A DNA stretch of 12,116 nucleotides, taken from contig JABDBT010000077.1 of the NCBI GenBank assembly GCA_013288465.1, positions 1-12,116 on the forward strand. Reading direction: 5' to 3'. The DNA is from Bacteroidota bacterium. GTDB taxonomy: Bacteria; Bacteroidota; Bacteroidia; Sphingobacteriales; Sphingobacteriaceae. A model generated the notes under the pieces. The model ran no database searches, was not told the DNA's origin, and saw only the letters and a list, made by a program, of their open reading frames with translations. Positions 1 to 7,432 of the stretch are shown piece by piece. A program made the translations under genes and the position numbers. Position 1 is the stretch's first letter. Every line of letters begins with the position of its first letter.

Positions 1-138
1 TTCGAATGTTCGATTTCGGATTTATTTATTCTTTATTTCGCCCGCCAACTGGTGGGTTAGGTTTGTTTTTTTAGTGCGATTTCTATTCTTTTATTTTCAA
101 TTTCTAAATTCGAAATTGAACATTCGAAATCCGAAATC
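1..138. repeat. AT-rich spacer with permuted inverted repeats
   Basis: Non-coding DNA beyond the stop codon of the membrane-fusion-protein fragment. Positions 1-11 (ttcgaatgttc) are the exact reverse complement of 118-128, and 12-23 (gatttcggattt) are the exact reverse complement of 127-138. The blocks are not nested, so the two pairs cannot form one simple hairpin at the same time; the arrangement looks like scrambled copies of a TTCGAA-rich spacer motif. It may be a dispersed intergenic repeat or a trace of the rearrangement next to it. No ORF with family character was seen here. Confidence 0.5.
41..73 (+). terminator. possible hairpin terminator of an upstream plus-strand gene
   Basis: A short stem cccgcc/ggtggg (41-46 with 51-56, one G-T pair, loop aact) is followed within a few bases by a T-rich run at 62-72. 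This would suit a plus-strand transcript entering from the left. The stem is only 6 bp and there is no gene in view, so the call is tentative. Confidence 0.3.
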
Positions 139-253
139 AGTCCTTCAATGATTCATACAAATACACCTGCCTTGACGCTATAACACGGTCGCCCGCTTTT
201 AGGCCACTGCTGATGTATGCCCTGTCTTCAACTGTTTTAGCAATAGTTACCGG
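137..253 (-). pseudogene. C-terminal remnant of an RND-efflux membrane fusion protein (CusB/HlyD-like)
   Basis: Read on the minus strand, 253 down to 140 encodes about 38 residues ending at a TGA at 139-137. The run includes AYISSGLKAGDRVIAS followed by QVYLYESLKD. The SGLKxGDRV pattern close to the C-terminus is typical of periplasmic adaptor (membrane fusion) proteins of RND pumps, where it lies in the membrane-proximal domain. The frame meets a stop at 262-260, just past the point where CusA homology begins on the other strand, so everything upstream of this tail is missing. Such adaptors are normally encoded beside and parallel to their CusA pump; here the tail is antiparallel and fused to a truncated pump gene. 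Identification rests on a short motif. Confidence 0.55.
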
Positions 254-2969
254 CGAGATCTATCGCTATACCTTAACCAGTAACAAAAGGTCGGTACGCG
301 AATTAAAAACGATTGAAGACTGGGTAGTTGACCGCGAAATACGGTCAGTACCCGGCATTGCCGATTTGAACAGCTTTGGCGGCGAGGTAAAAACCTACCA
401 GATTACGGTTAACCCCGAAAAAGCCCTGCAATACAATGTAACCCCTTTAGAGTTGTTTGACGCGGTATCAAAAAGCAATGTAAACGTTGGCGGCGATGTA
501 ATTGACCAGCACGGGCAGGCATTTGTGGTTAGAGGTATTGGGTTGTTAAACAATATCGACGAAATTAAAAACATAGTAGTTAACAATGTAAAGGGCACAC
601 CAATATATGTTAAAACCATTGGCGATGTTACCGAATCGAGCCTGCCAAGGCTGGGCCAGGTGGGCCGCGACAAGGACCCCGACGTAGTGGAAGGTATTGT
701 GGTAATGCGTAAGGGCGAAAACCCAAGCGAGGTGATCAAGGCGCTTAAAATAAAGATCAATGAGCTGAATACTAAAATATTGCCTGATGATGTAAAAATA
801 AACACCTTTTATGACCGGGAGACCCTGGTTGATTTTGCAACACATACGGTGTTGCACAATATGATGGAAGGTATAATTTTTGTAACCGTTATTGTATTCC
901 TGTTCATGGCCGACTGGCGCACCACGCTTATCGTATCGCTGGTTATACCGCTGGCTTTGCTGTTTGCCTTTATGTGTTTAAAGCTGAAGGGCATGTCGGC
1001 CAATTTGCTGTCAATGGGCGCTATCGACTTTGGGATCATTATTGATGCCTCGGTGGTGATGGTCGAGGGCATTTTTGTGGTGCTTGACCATAGGGCAAAA
1101 CAGGTGGGCATGGATAACTTTAACAGGTTGAGTAAGCTTGGCATGATAAAACAGGCTTGTATGGTTAATGGTAAGGGCATATTTTTTGCCAAACTAATTA
1201 TTATCACCGGCCTGCTGCCCATTTTTAGTTTTGAGAAGGTTGAAGGCAAAATGTTTTCGCCTTTAGCCTGGACGCTGGGCTTCGCTTTATTAGGCGCCCT
1301 TATTTTAACCTTCACCTTTGTGCCTGCGATGGCCAGCGTTTTATTGAATAAAAATGTAAAAGAGCGCCATAACGTTTTTGTAGAATGGGTGACCAAAACG
1401 TGCATGTTTGTTTATTCATGGTGTTTTAGGCTGCGTAAAGTTATGCTGCCGTTTACACTGATAACTTTGGTAATGTGTTTGGCCTGTTTTGAATTATTGG
1501 GCACAGAGTTTTTACCCGAACTAAACGAAGGGGCAATCTATGTGCGTGCCACCGGGCCGTTAAGTATTTCATTAAAAGAATCGGTAAAGATCGCCAATGA
1601 AATGCGCAGCATATTTTTAAGTTTTGATGAGGTAAAACAAGTAGTATCGCAAACCGGCAGGCCAAATGATGGTACCGATGCCACCGGTTTTTATAATATT
1701 GAATTCCACGTTGATATTTACCCGCAGGACCAGTGGAAACGCAAGGAAACCAAAGAAGACCTGATCCGCCGGATGCAGGATAAATTAAAATTTTATCCCG
1801 GTGTGGATCTCAACTTTTCGCAGCCTATATCTGATAACGTTGAAGAAGCGGTATCGGGCGTTAAAGGCTCAATTGTAGTAAAACTTTTTGGCGATGATTA
1901 TAAGATCATCGAAAACAAAGAAGATACCATATATTCTATCTTAAAGGGTGTAAACGGCATTGCCGACCTGGGCGTGATACGTGACCTTGGGCAGCCCGAA
2001 TTACAAATAAACCTTAACCAGGCAAAAATGGCCCAGTACGGCGTGGTTTCTGCTGATGCTAACGCGGTAATTGAAATGGCCATTGGCGGTAAAGCTGCCA
2101 CCCAGATCTATGAAGGCGAAAAGAAATTTGACCTGCGCATACGCTACCCTGAAGATTTTAGGGACAATGAGCGGTCAATAGGCGATTTACGTGTACCTAC
2201 CCTAAACGGCAACAAAGTGCCCCTGCGCGAAATTGCGGATATTAAAAAAATAACCGGCGTAAGCATGATCTACCGTGACGACCATAAACGTTACGGGGCC
2301 ATTAAATTCTCCATCCGCGGGCGCGATATGGGCAGTACCATTAAAGAAGCACAGGAAAAGGTTAACGCTAAAATAAAACTGCCCAAAAGTTACTTTTTAC
2401 AATGGGCCGGCGATTTTGAAAATCAGCAACGCGCAACCACACGTTTAAGCCAGGTGGTGCCTATCAGCCTGCTGCTTATTTTCTTTATCCTGTTTATTTT
2501 ATTCGGCAATTTCCGCGATTCGTTGCTGGTGCTTAACAATGTGCCTTTCGCCATTGCCGGCGGCATACTGGCGCTGTTAATTACCGGGGTAAACTTTAAT
2601 ATATCGGCAGGTATAGGCTTTATAGCGCTGTTTGGTATATGCGTACAAAACGGCGTAATACTTATTACCAAGTTTAAAAGCAATATTAAGGACCTGCGTA
2701 ACCATACCGAATTAAGGTTCCCCGATGCTTTGCGTATGGGCGTTGAAGACCGCCTGCGCCCGCTGGTAATGACAGCTATGATGGCCGCTATTGGTTTGTT
2801 GCCTGCGGCCATGTCAAACGGCATAGGTTCTGAAGCATCAAAGCCGCTGGCTATAGTGGTAATTGGCGGTTTAATTACCAATACTACATTTAACCTGTTT
2901 ATTTTCCCTATCATCTTTTATTGGGCCTATCGCAAAAGAGTTGAAAGCGGGAATATTGGCAGGATGTAG
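213..2969 (+). pseudogene. CusA/CzcA-type heavy-metal RND efflux pump, 5'-truncated
   Basis: Inner-membrane proton-driven RND pump of the heavy-metal (HME) subfamily, which exports metal ions through a periplasmic adaptor and an outer-membrane channel. Homology starts at TGEIYRYTL (residue ~13) and runs to a normal C-terminus. Visible parts: porter-domain segment FGGEVKTYQITVNP (~55-68), membrane block ~216-295 with GAIDFGIIIDASVVMVE (269-285), porter segment with VSQTGRPNDGTDATGFYN, and a second membrane block from ~690 on. D278 aligns with the essential TM4 aspartate D405 of E. coli CusA, so about 127 N-terminal residues are absent: the first transmembrane helix and the start of the porter domain. 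The ATG at 213 lies in antisense adaptor sequence, so it is not a native start. The segment FSQPISDNVEEAVSGVK resembles CzcA and lacks CusA's methionine there, which hints at divalent cations over Cu/Ag (inference). The remaining frame is intact, so the break may be recent. Probably non-functional. Confidence 0.85.
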
Positions 2970-3012
2970 TTTTTAAAGATGACTAATACCCCTCAATCTA
3001 TACTTTCTAAAT

Positions 3013-3144
3013 ATTGTTAAAGGTGGTGCAGTGAAAACTGTACCGCCGGAAACAATACCAGGCAGGGATTTAACTTTACAATGATATAATACCCCTATAA
3101 TGTTGTTGAAAGTGGTGCCGCGAAAGTTGCACCACCCGATACAA
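3013..3144. repeat. two diverged copies of a GAAA-loop hairpin
   Basis: Copy 1 (3013-3056): an outer stem attgtt/aacaat (3013-3018 with 3051-3056), a 3x3 internal loop, an 11-bp inner stem (3022-3032 with 3037-3047, including G-T pairs) and loop GAAA at 3033-3036. Copy 2 (3103-3144): an outer stem ttgt/acaa (3103-3106 with 3141-3144), an inner stem beginning gtggtgc/gcaccac (3112-3118 with 3129-3135) and loop GAAA at 3122-3125. The closing pair next to the loop changes from T-A to C-G, which keeps pairing, although one inner position of copy 2 is mismatched. Further matches support duplication: taatacccct at 2984 and 3087, and aatgatataat at 3080 and 3161. The form fits a REP-like element or structured RNA; strand is unknown. 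Confidence 0.6.
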
Positions 3145-3167
3145 ATTTCGCGGCGTCATTAATGATA

Positions 3168-3197
3168 TAATTGCGTGTCCATCACATCTGGCAATTA
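3168..3197. repeat. 7-bp stem hairpin in the same spacer
   Basis: The arm taattgc (3168-3174) pairs exactly with gcaatta (3191-3197) over a 16-nt loop. It sits between the GAAA-loop hairpins and the GTTCC palindromes and may belong to either. Alone it is weak. Confidence 0.3.
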
Positions 3198-3210
3198 ATT
3201 CACTATCACC

Positions 3211-3357
3211 AAACGTTCCTGTGGAACGTGAAATGATTCTAAATTTGTTTCTACCGACGAGGCGTTCCAATGGAACGCTATGCCTTTTTCGTCACATCGT
3301 GACGTTTGGTTGGTAGAAAAAAAGAAAAATCAGACAGGAGCGTTCAATCGGAACGCA
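3211..3357. repeat. array of GTTCC/GGAAC palindromes within a larger fold
   Basis: Four compact hairpins lie within 145 nt: acgttcc-tgt-ggaacgt (3213-3229), gcgttcc-aat-ggaacgc (3262-3278), cgtcac-atc-gtgacg (3290-3304) and gcgttc-aatcg-gaacgc (3340-3356). The second is enclosed by aggc/gcct and gacga/tcgtc pairs (3256-3263 with 3281-3292), and tttctacc (3248-3255) can pair with ggtagaaa (3312-3319), giving a nested, branched fold. Loops differ while stems are kept, as expected for a palindromic dispersed repeat or a structured transcript. The longest local reading frame, 3076-3270 on the minus strand, is built from these stems and is not protein-like. Confidence 0.6.
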
Positions 3358-3432
3358 TGGTAAATTTGCCAATTTTATACCGGCGAATTTTATGGGTTAA
3401 CTTAAAACACCCACACTTCCAGCACCAATCCA

Positions 3433-3497
3433 TTAAAACAAAAAAGCAACCTTTAATGAGATAAGCATTTATTACTTACCTCATTAAAGATTGCTTC
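3433..3497 (-). terminator. strong intrinsic terminator of the coiled-coil protein gene
   Basis: On the minus strand, downstream of the stop codon at 3524, the arm 3496-3480 pairs with 3460-3444: a 10-bp perfect stem (ctttaatgag/ctcattaaag), one mismatch, then 6 more pairs (aagcaa/ttgctt), with a 19-nt loop. A T-rich run follows (complement of the A-run at 3436-3445). Stem plus T-tract in the correct place and direction make this the clearest terminator in the window. The region 3358-3432 between it and the palindromes shows nothing I recognise. Confidence 0.75.
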
Positions 3498-3523
3498 CGT
3501 TTGGTAAAAGCGACTAAGTTGCT

Positions 3524-4456
3524 TTACTTCAGCGTTAAACTGGTTTTACCCATGGTATAACCGTCGGCATAAAGCAATACGGTATAAACACCCTTTTGAA
3601 AAGCTGCCGGGTTTACCCAGTCAATGGTATAGCCGCTGCCATCATCTTTAAAGTCAATTGATGTACGGTAAGTGTATTGAAAATCCTGTCCATCGGCCGA
3701 GAAAGTACCTGCATTGCCCGAAGTGATCAGGTTACCTGTAGGGTCAATGATACGTACATAAATATCATGCGCGCCTTTTTCGGCAACAGCATTACTGGCT
3801 ACTGTAAAATTGATCTTGATCTTTTTAGCCGGGCTTGCGCGTGTTACATCAACTTCTTTACCCGAGCTTTTTATTTTATAAGCCACAACATTGGCATTAC
3901 CTACTTTAAGGGCCGATGCTATTTGTACTTTAGTGCTTAGATCCTGGTTTTGTTTTTGAAGGGTAGTTGCTTGCTGGGTTAACGTGTTTGCTTTTTCGCT
4001 AACGGCATTTAAATTGGTTTTTAAAGTATCGCGCTCGGTAGTAAGTGAGGCGTTTTGTTTTTTAAGTTCTTCCAGGTCGGCTGTGTATTTAGTAACAAAA
4101 TACCTTAACTGTTTTACATCCTCCTGTGCTTTGCCTAATTCGGCTGCGGTTAGTTTGCCTTTTGCCAGTTCGCCTCTTAATACTTTGATCTTTGTTTGCA
4201 GCGAATCGTTTTTTGCCTGCATTACTGCGGTCATTTTAGTGCGGCCGGCATTTACCTGTTCAACCTGTGCTTCCAGGCTATCCAGCTCGGTTTGCAACCG
4301 GGTTTTTTCGTCATTTTGATAAACTATCTTTTCGTCAGAGTTGTTTTTCTTCATGTATAAATACACGTCTGTACCTAATAATGCCAGTATAACCACAATT
4401 AGGAAATAAATGACATTTGAATTCTTTTTAGGTGTTTGTTCTGATTGGCTTTCCAT
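3524..4456 (-). CDS. membrane-anchored coiled-coil protein of unknown function
   Basis: A 310-residue protein that I do not recognise as a named family. Residues 1-14 are polar (cytoplasmic), 15-36 form one transmembrane helix (VIYFLIVVILALLGTDVYLY) followed by KK, ~45-178 form a long Lys/Glu/Gln/Leu-rich coiled coil, and ~183-310 look like a beta-rich domain with alternating hydrophobic residues (KIKINFTV, HDIYVRIIDPTGNLI, YTVLLYADGY). The C-terminal part resembles an Ig-like or extracellular beta-sandwich fold. The likely topology is an N-terminal inner-membrane anchor with coiled coil and head in the periplasm. Automated annotation may confuse the coiled coil with SMC proteins, but there is no ATPase motif. 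It is a single-gene unit with its own terminator, divergent from the GHL10 gene. The ATG at 4456 is preceded by AT-rich DNA with no Shine-Dalgarno, which is normal in this phylum. Confidence 0.8.
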   Translation of the reverse strand: MESQSEQTPKKNSNVIYFLIVVILALLGTDVYLYMKKNNSDEKIVYQNDEKTRLQTELDSLEAQVEQVNAGRTKMTAVMQAKNDSLQTKIKVLRGELAKGKLTAAELGKAQEDVKQLRYFVTKYTADLEELKKQNASLTTERDTLKTNLNAVSEKANTLTQQATTLQKQNQDLSTKVQIASALKVGNANVVAYKIKSSGKEVDVTRASPAKKIKINFTVASNAVAEKGAHDIYVRIIDPTGNLITSGNAGTFSADGQDFQYTYRTSIDFKDDGSGYTIDWVNPAAFQKGVYTVLLYADGYTMGKTSLTLK

Positions 4457-4655
4457 AAAAATTAATAATTTTTAAATTTTAAGTGATAATTAAACGTATC
4501 TGTTTTTACTAATATTGTCAGTTAATAAAGTAAAAAACAAGATAATTTGTTTTATCGGGGTAGTTATTTAGCGTTCATTACGGGCTAAAGTAAGCACAAA
4601 ATGATTAAAACACAATTATTATCTGCTATAATAAAACAGCTAAGGGTTGAGTTTA

Positions 4656-4663
4656 TATCTTTA
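4656..4663 (+). promoter_or_regulatory. candidate -7 box (TATCTTTA) for the GHL10 gene
   Basis: TATCTTTA followed by C matches the Bacteroidota -7 consensus TAnnTTTG at all but the last base. It lies 24 nt before the ATG at 4688. Transcription starting just after it would exclude the earlier in-frame ATG at 4601 from the mRNA, which supports the 4688 start. No clear -33 box was identified. Confidence 0.4.
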
Positions 4664-4687
4664 CAGTTTTACAGCAAGTCTTTTTTA

Positions 4688-6238
4688 ATGCAGATATATC
4701 GCCTTTTTATACTTCTTATTTTTTTGTTGTCGGGCCTGGCAAAGGCAACAGCACAAACTGAAACAACGCCACCTTATAAACCAGACCCTAAACGCGAATT
4801 TAGGGGCGTATGGATAGCCACCGTAGGCAACATCGACTGGCCAACCAAACCGGGGCTGCCTACTGACGTTCAAAAACAACAGTTAACTGATATCCTGAAC
4901 GCGCACCAGCAAACGGGCATTAATGCCATAATGTTCCAGGTAAGGCCCGCTGCAGATGCTTATTACGCAAAAAGCCGCGAACCTTGGGCAAAATGGCTCA
5001 CCGGCAAACAGGGCCAGGCACCCTACCCTTTTTATGACCCATTGGAGTTTGCCATTACCGAGGCCCATAAACGGGGCATGGAGCTACATGCCTGGTTTAA
5101 CCCTTACCGCGCAACTTTTGATAGCAACTATGCCGCGTTGAGCCCAAACCACATGACCAATATACACCCCGAATGGTTTTTTACCTATGGTGGTATAAAA
5201 CAGTTTAACCCCGGCATCCCCGAAGTGCGCGAATATATTATACAGGTGATTTTAAACGTGGTTGATAATTATGATGTAGATGGCATTCACATGGACGATT
5301 ATTTTTACCCGTATCAAATTGCCGGGCAACATATTAATGATTCGGCCACCTTTAAACAATACGGCGGCGATTTTACAGACATCAGAGATTGGCGGCGAAA
5401 CAATGTTGACCTGCTGATACACATGCTGAGCGATAGTATTCATAAGCATAAGCCGAAGATGAAATTTGGCATAAGCCCTTCGGGCATTTGGGCAAATAAA
5501 TTTCAGAACCCCGAAGGGTCGGAAACTCATGGTGGCGATTCATACTATGAATTGTATGCAGATTCACGCAAATGGGTAAAAGAAGGATGGGTAGATTATA
5601 TAAACCCGCAGATCTATTGGCCAATAGGTTATGCTGCTGCTAATTTTACAAAACTTATCGACTGGTGGAGCGATAACACTTATAACCGCCATTTATACGT
5701 CGGGCAGGCGGCCTACCGTATTAATGAACGTAAAGTAACGGCCTTTAAACACCCGCAGGAAATGCCTGATGAGATCAAATACCTGCGTGCAAACGCACGT
5801 GTGCAGGGCAGTGTGTTTTTTAGTTCAACATCGTTGTTGAATAACCCGCTTGGCTTTACCGATTCGCTTAAAAAAACCTACTATCGGCATCCTGCGTTAC
5901 CGCCGCTTATGCTGTGGCTGGATTCTATTCCGCCAAATGTGCCACGCAACCTGGTTGCCAAAGCCATCAATGGCATTGTGCAGTTAAATTGGGAAACACC
6001 ATTGTTAGCAAAAGATAAAGAACCCGTTTTTGGCTACGTTATTTATCGCTTTGAAGGCACTGAAAAAATAGACCTGGGCGACCCAAAAAACATACTGCAT
6101 ATCCAATACAGCGCCGATGTGTTTTATAACGACAAAACTGTACAAATAGGGAAGACATACTCGTATGTAATAACCGCTATTGATAAGCTGACCAACGAAA
6201 GCGACCGGTCGCCGACTATTGCCGTAACTATACATTAG
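4688..6238 (+). CDS. secreted GHL10/YngK-type (DUF187) glycoside-hydrolase-like protein
   Basis: A 516-residue exported protein of the glycosyl-hydrolase-like 10 family. I chose ATG 4688 over 4601 because it opens directly with a signal peptide (MQIYRLFILLIFLLSGLAKA, cut near ATA-Q); the 29 residues before it are not signal-like. Family motifs: FRGVWIATV (38-46), QVRPAADAYY (84-93), HAWFNPYR (134-141), GIHMDDYFYP (199-208, with acidic residues where a TIM-barrel catalytic site is expected), GISPSGIW (261-268) and DYINPQIYW (303-311). Residues ~413-516 (IPPNVPRNLVA...LNWE...GYVIYR) look like an Fn3-type beta domain. There is no lipobox cysteine, so it is probably periplasmic or secreted, not lipidated. 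The family acts on cell-surface or cell-wall-related glycans; the substrate cannot be read from sequence. Transcribed alone, divergent from the coiled-coil protein gene. Confidence 0.88.
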   Translation: MQIYRLFILLIFLLSGLAKATAQTETTPPYKPDPKREFRGVWIATVGNIDWPTKPGLPTDVQKQQLTDILNAHQQTGINAIMFQVRPAADAYYAKSREPWAKWLTGKQGQAPYPFYDPLEFAITEAHKRGMELHAWFNPYRATFDSNYAALSPNHMTNIHPEWFFTYGGIKQFNPGIPEVREYIIQVILNVVDNYDVDGIHMDDYFYPYQIAGQHINDSATFKQYGGDFTDIRDWRRNNVDLLIHMLSDSIHKHKPKMKFGISPSGIWANKFQNPEGSETHGGDSYYELYADSRKWVKEGWVDYINPQIYWPIGYAAANFTKLIDWWSDNTYNRHLYVGQAAYRINERKVTAFKHPQEMPDEIKYLRANARVQGSVFFSSTSLLNNPLGFTDSLKKTYYRHPALPPLMLWLDSIPPNVPRNLVAKAINGIVQLNWETPLLAKDKEPVFGYVIYRFEGTEKIDLGDPKNILHIQYSADVFYNDKTVQIGKTYSYVITAIDKLTNESDRSPTIAVTIH

Positions 6239-6271
6239 TTTGCAGTTTTGAGTGGGCAGTTTGCAGTAAGG
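6237..6271. repeat. short GCAGTTT-rich spacer repeat
   Basis: Immediately after the GHL10 stop, the motif tttgcagt occurs twice (from 6240 and 6260), separated by tttgagtgggcag. It is compositionally related to the GCAGTTT-rich repeats around comB at 7803-7891 and 8610-8713, suggesting the same class of spacer DNA, but it is shorter and not a clean copy. Confidence 0.35.
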
Positions 6272-6339
6272 AAAGTAGCTTTTTAAGATTTGCGGATTAT
6301 TTAGGTTAAAAATCAATTACGCGAGGGCCATGTGCGATA

Positions 6340-6363
6340 CCTTTCCCTAAATTTAGGGAAAGG
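6340..6363. repeat. perfect 24-bp palindrome
   Basis: The half-site cctttccctaaa (6340-6351) is followed at once by its exact reverse complement (6352-6363), with no spacer. It lies between the GHL10 stop and dtd. There is no T-run after it, so it is not a good terminator; it could be a dimeric-protein operator, a cruciform-prone site or a remnant of a mobile element. The rest of 6239-6477 is AT-rich with TCTTG/ATTCT-type low-complexity sequence before dtd. Confidence 0.55.
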
Positions 6364-6477
6364 AGGAGGATAGGGTAAAACAGCTGACAGGTTTTAAATT
6401 TGAGTTCCTTTGAGTTTGGGGTTTTTGAATTTTACATCTTATCTTGGCTCCTGATTCTTATATCTTGATTCTAAAAA

Positions 6478-6936
6478 ATGAGGGCAGTAATACAACGTGT
6501 TTCGGAAGCAAGCTGCAAAGTTGACGGTAAGGTAACCGGCGAAATTAAAACCGGCTTCCTGGTGCTATTAGGCATTGAAGATGCCGATACCACCGAAGAC
6601 CTGCAATGGCTGGCGCAAAAAATAACCGGCCTGCGTGTTTTTGGCGATGAAAACGGCCTAATGAATAAGGCGTTGGCCGATGTTGACGGCAATATATTAC
6701 TGATATCGCAATTCACCCTGTTTGCCCAAACTAAAAAGGGTAACCGCCCGTCGTTTATCAGGGCGGCAAGACCGGATAAGGCTATCCCAATGTATGAGCA
6801 AATGATAAAAACGCTTGAAACCATAACGGGAAAAAAGATAGCCACGGGAATATTTGCCGCCGATATGAAAGTAAGGCTGGTAAATGACGGCCCGGTAACT
6901 ATTGTTATGGATACAAAAGATAAAGAAAACCACTAA
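6478..6936 (+). CDS. dtd: D-aminoacyl-tRNA deacylase
   Basis: Hydrolyses the ester bond of D-aminoacyl-tRNAs (and achiral glycine mischarged on tRNA-Ala) in the cytoplasm, protecting translation from D-amino acids. At 152 residues it has the normal length for bacterial DTD, starting with the typical MRAVIQRV. The two signature active-site motifs are present: SQFTL (77-81) and NDGPVT (136-141), the latter with the Gly-cisPro pair at 138-139 that enforces chiral selectivity. KKGNRPSF (87-93 region) is also characteristic. The ATG is the first in frame and matches the family N-terminus. The next genes run in the same direction, but an AT-rich inserted unit follows, so co-transcription with the MazG-like gene is uncertain. 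Confidence 0.97.
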   Translation: MRAVIQRVSEASCKVDGKVTGEIKTGFLVLLGIEDADTTEDLQWLAQKITGLRVFGDENGLMNKALADVDGNILLISQFTLFAQTKKGNRPSFIRAARPDKAIPMYEQMIKTLETITGKKIATGIFAADMKVRLVNDGPVTIVMDTKDKENH

Positions 6937-6945
6937 CCTAAAAGA

Positions 6946-6983
6946 CACTAATTATCTCGAATTTATTCGAATTTCACGAATTA
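6946..6983 (+). repeat. left 38-bp inverted repeat of the GxxExxY unit
   Basis: Begins CACTAAT and ends TTCACGAATTA, starting 9 nt after the dtd stop codon. Internally it contains two tcgaattt blocks. Its partner is 7433-7470. Confidence 0.65.
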
Positions 6984-7041
6984 GGGAAGGGAATAATTGT
7001 GGATTATTTTTAATTTCACAAATTGAGTTACCGATATAACT

Positions 7042-7416
7042 ATGACTGATATTTTATTTAAAGAAGAATCATATAAGATAATTGGCGCTTGCTTTGAAGT
7101 TCATAAAATATTAGGACATGGTTTTAAAGAAGTAGTTTATAAGGATGCTTTGGAAATAGAATTTAATAAACTTAATATTCCTTTTCAAAGAGAAAAACCT
7201 TACTCCATATTTTATAAGGAACAGAGGCTAAAACATTCTTTTACTGCCGATTTTATTGTTTACGATACTATAATCCTCGAAATAAAAATCGGAACTTATA
7301 TTGGTGATCCTTACATCAAGCAAACATTAAACTACCTGAAAGCCTCTGGTGTGCGCCTGGGCTTGATCATCAATTTTGGAACACCATCTGTAGAACACCA
7401 ACGCGTAATTTTTTAA
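7042..7416 (+). CDS. GxxExxY protein (PD-(D/E)XK-like fold)
   Basis: A 124-residue small cytosolic protein of the GxxExxY family, named for the motif seen here as G27-F-K-E30-V-V-Y33. The family is placed in the PD-(D/E)XK nuclease superfamily. Compatible residues are D70 (in TADFIV) and E80-I-K82 (in ILEIKIG), giving D-x9-E-x-K, followed by Q94 in KQTLNYL. Its biological role is not established, so nuclease activity is an inference. Codon use is strongly AT-biased (many AAA, TTT, ATA, GAA), unlike dtd and the MazG-like gene, and it sits inside 38-bp inverted repeats; both suggest acquisition. The start ATG at 7042 gives a typical family N-terminus (ILFKEESYKIIGACFEVHK). Confidence 0.88.
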   Translation: MTDILFKEESYKIIGACFEVHKILGHGFKEVVYKDALEIEFNKLNIPFQREKPYSIFYKEQRLKHSFTADFIVYDTIILEIKIGTYIGDPYIKQTLNYLKASGVRLGLIINFGTPSVEHQRVIF

Positions 7417-7432
7417 TCATAGAACTCAAACA

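Noticed and set aside
809..1405. 198-residue open frame on the minus strand inside the pump gene
   Set aside because: It is antisense to well-conserved CusA sequence and has no recognisable motif; the pump frame explains the region.
2423..2914. 163-residue minus-strand open frame
   Set aside because: Antisense shadow of the second membrane block of the pump.
3076..3270. 64-residue minus-strand open frame in the spacer
   Set aside because: It consists of translated hairpin stems (GAAA-loop copy 2 and GTTCC palindromes) and has no protein-like pattern.
3211..3357. CRISPR array
   Set aside because: The repeated units are short palindromes with irregular spacing (centres ~3221, 3270, 3297, 3348) and no uniform repeat-spacer pattern; no cas gene is present.
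3984..4319. 111-residue plus-strand open frame
   Set aside because: Antisense to the coiled-coil region; its Ser/Phe-rich composition is the complement of Lys/Glu-rich codons.
4601..4687. N-terminal extension of the GHL10 protein from ATG 4601
   Set aside because: It would bury the signal peptide 30 residues in, and a likely -7 box at 4656-4663 lies downstream of that ATG.
6340..6363. Terminator for the GHL10 gene
   Set aside because: The palindrome has no loop-forming spacer and is followed by a purine-rich run, not a T-run.
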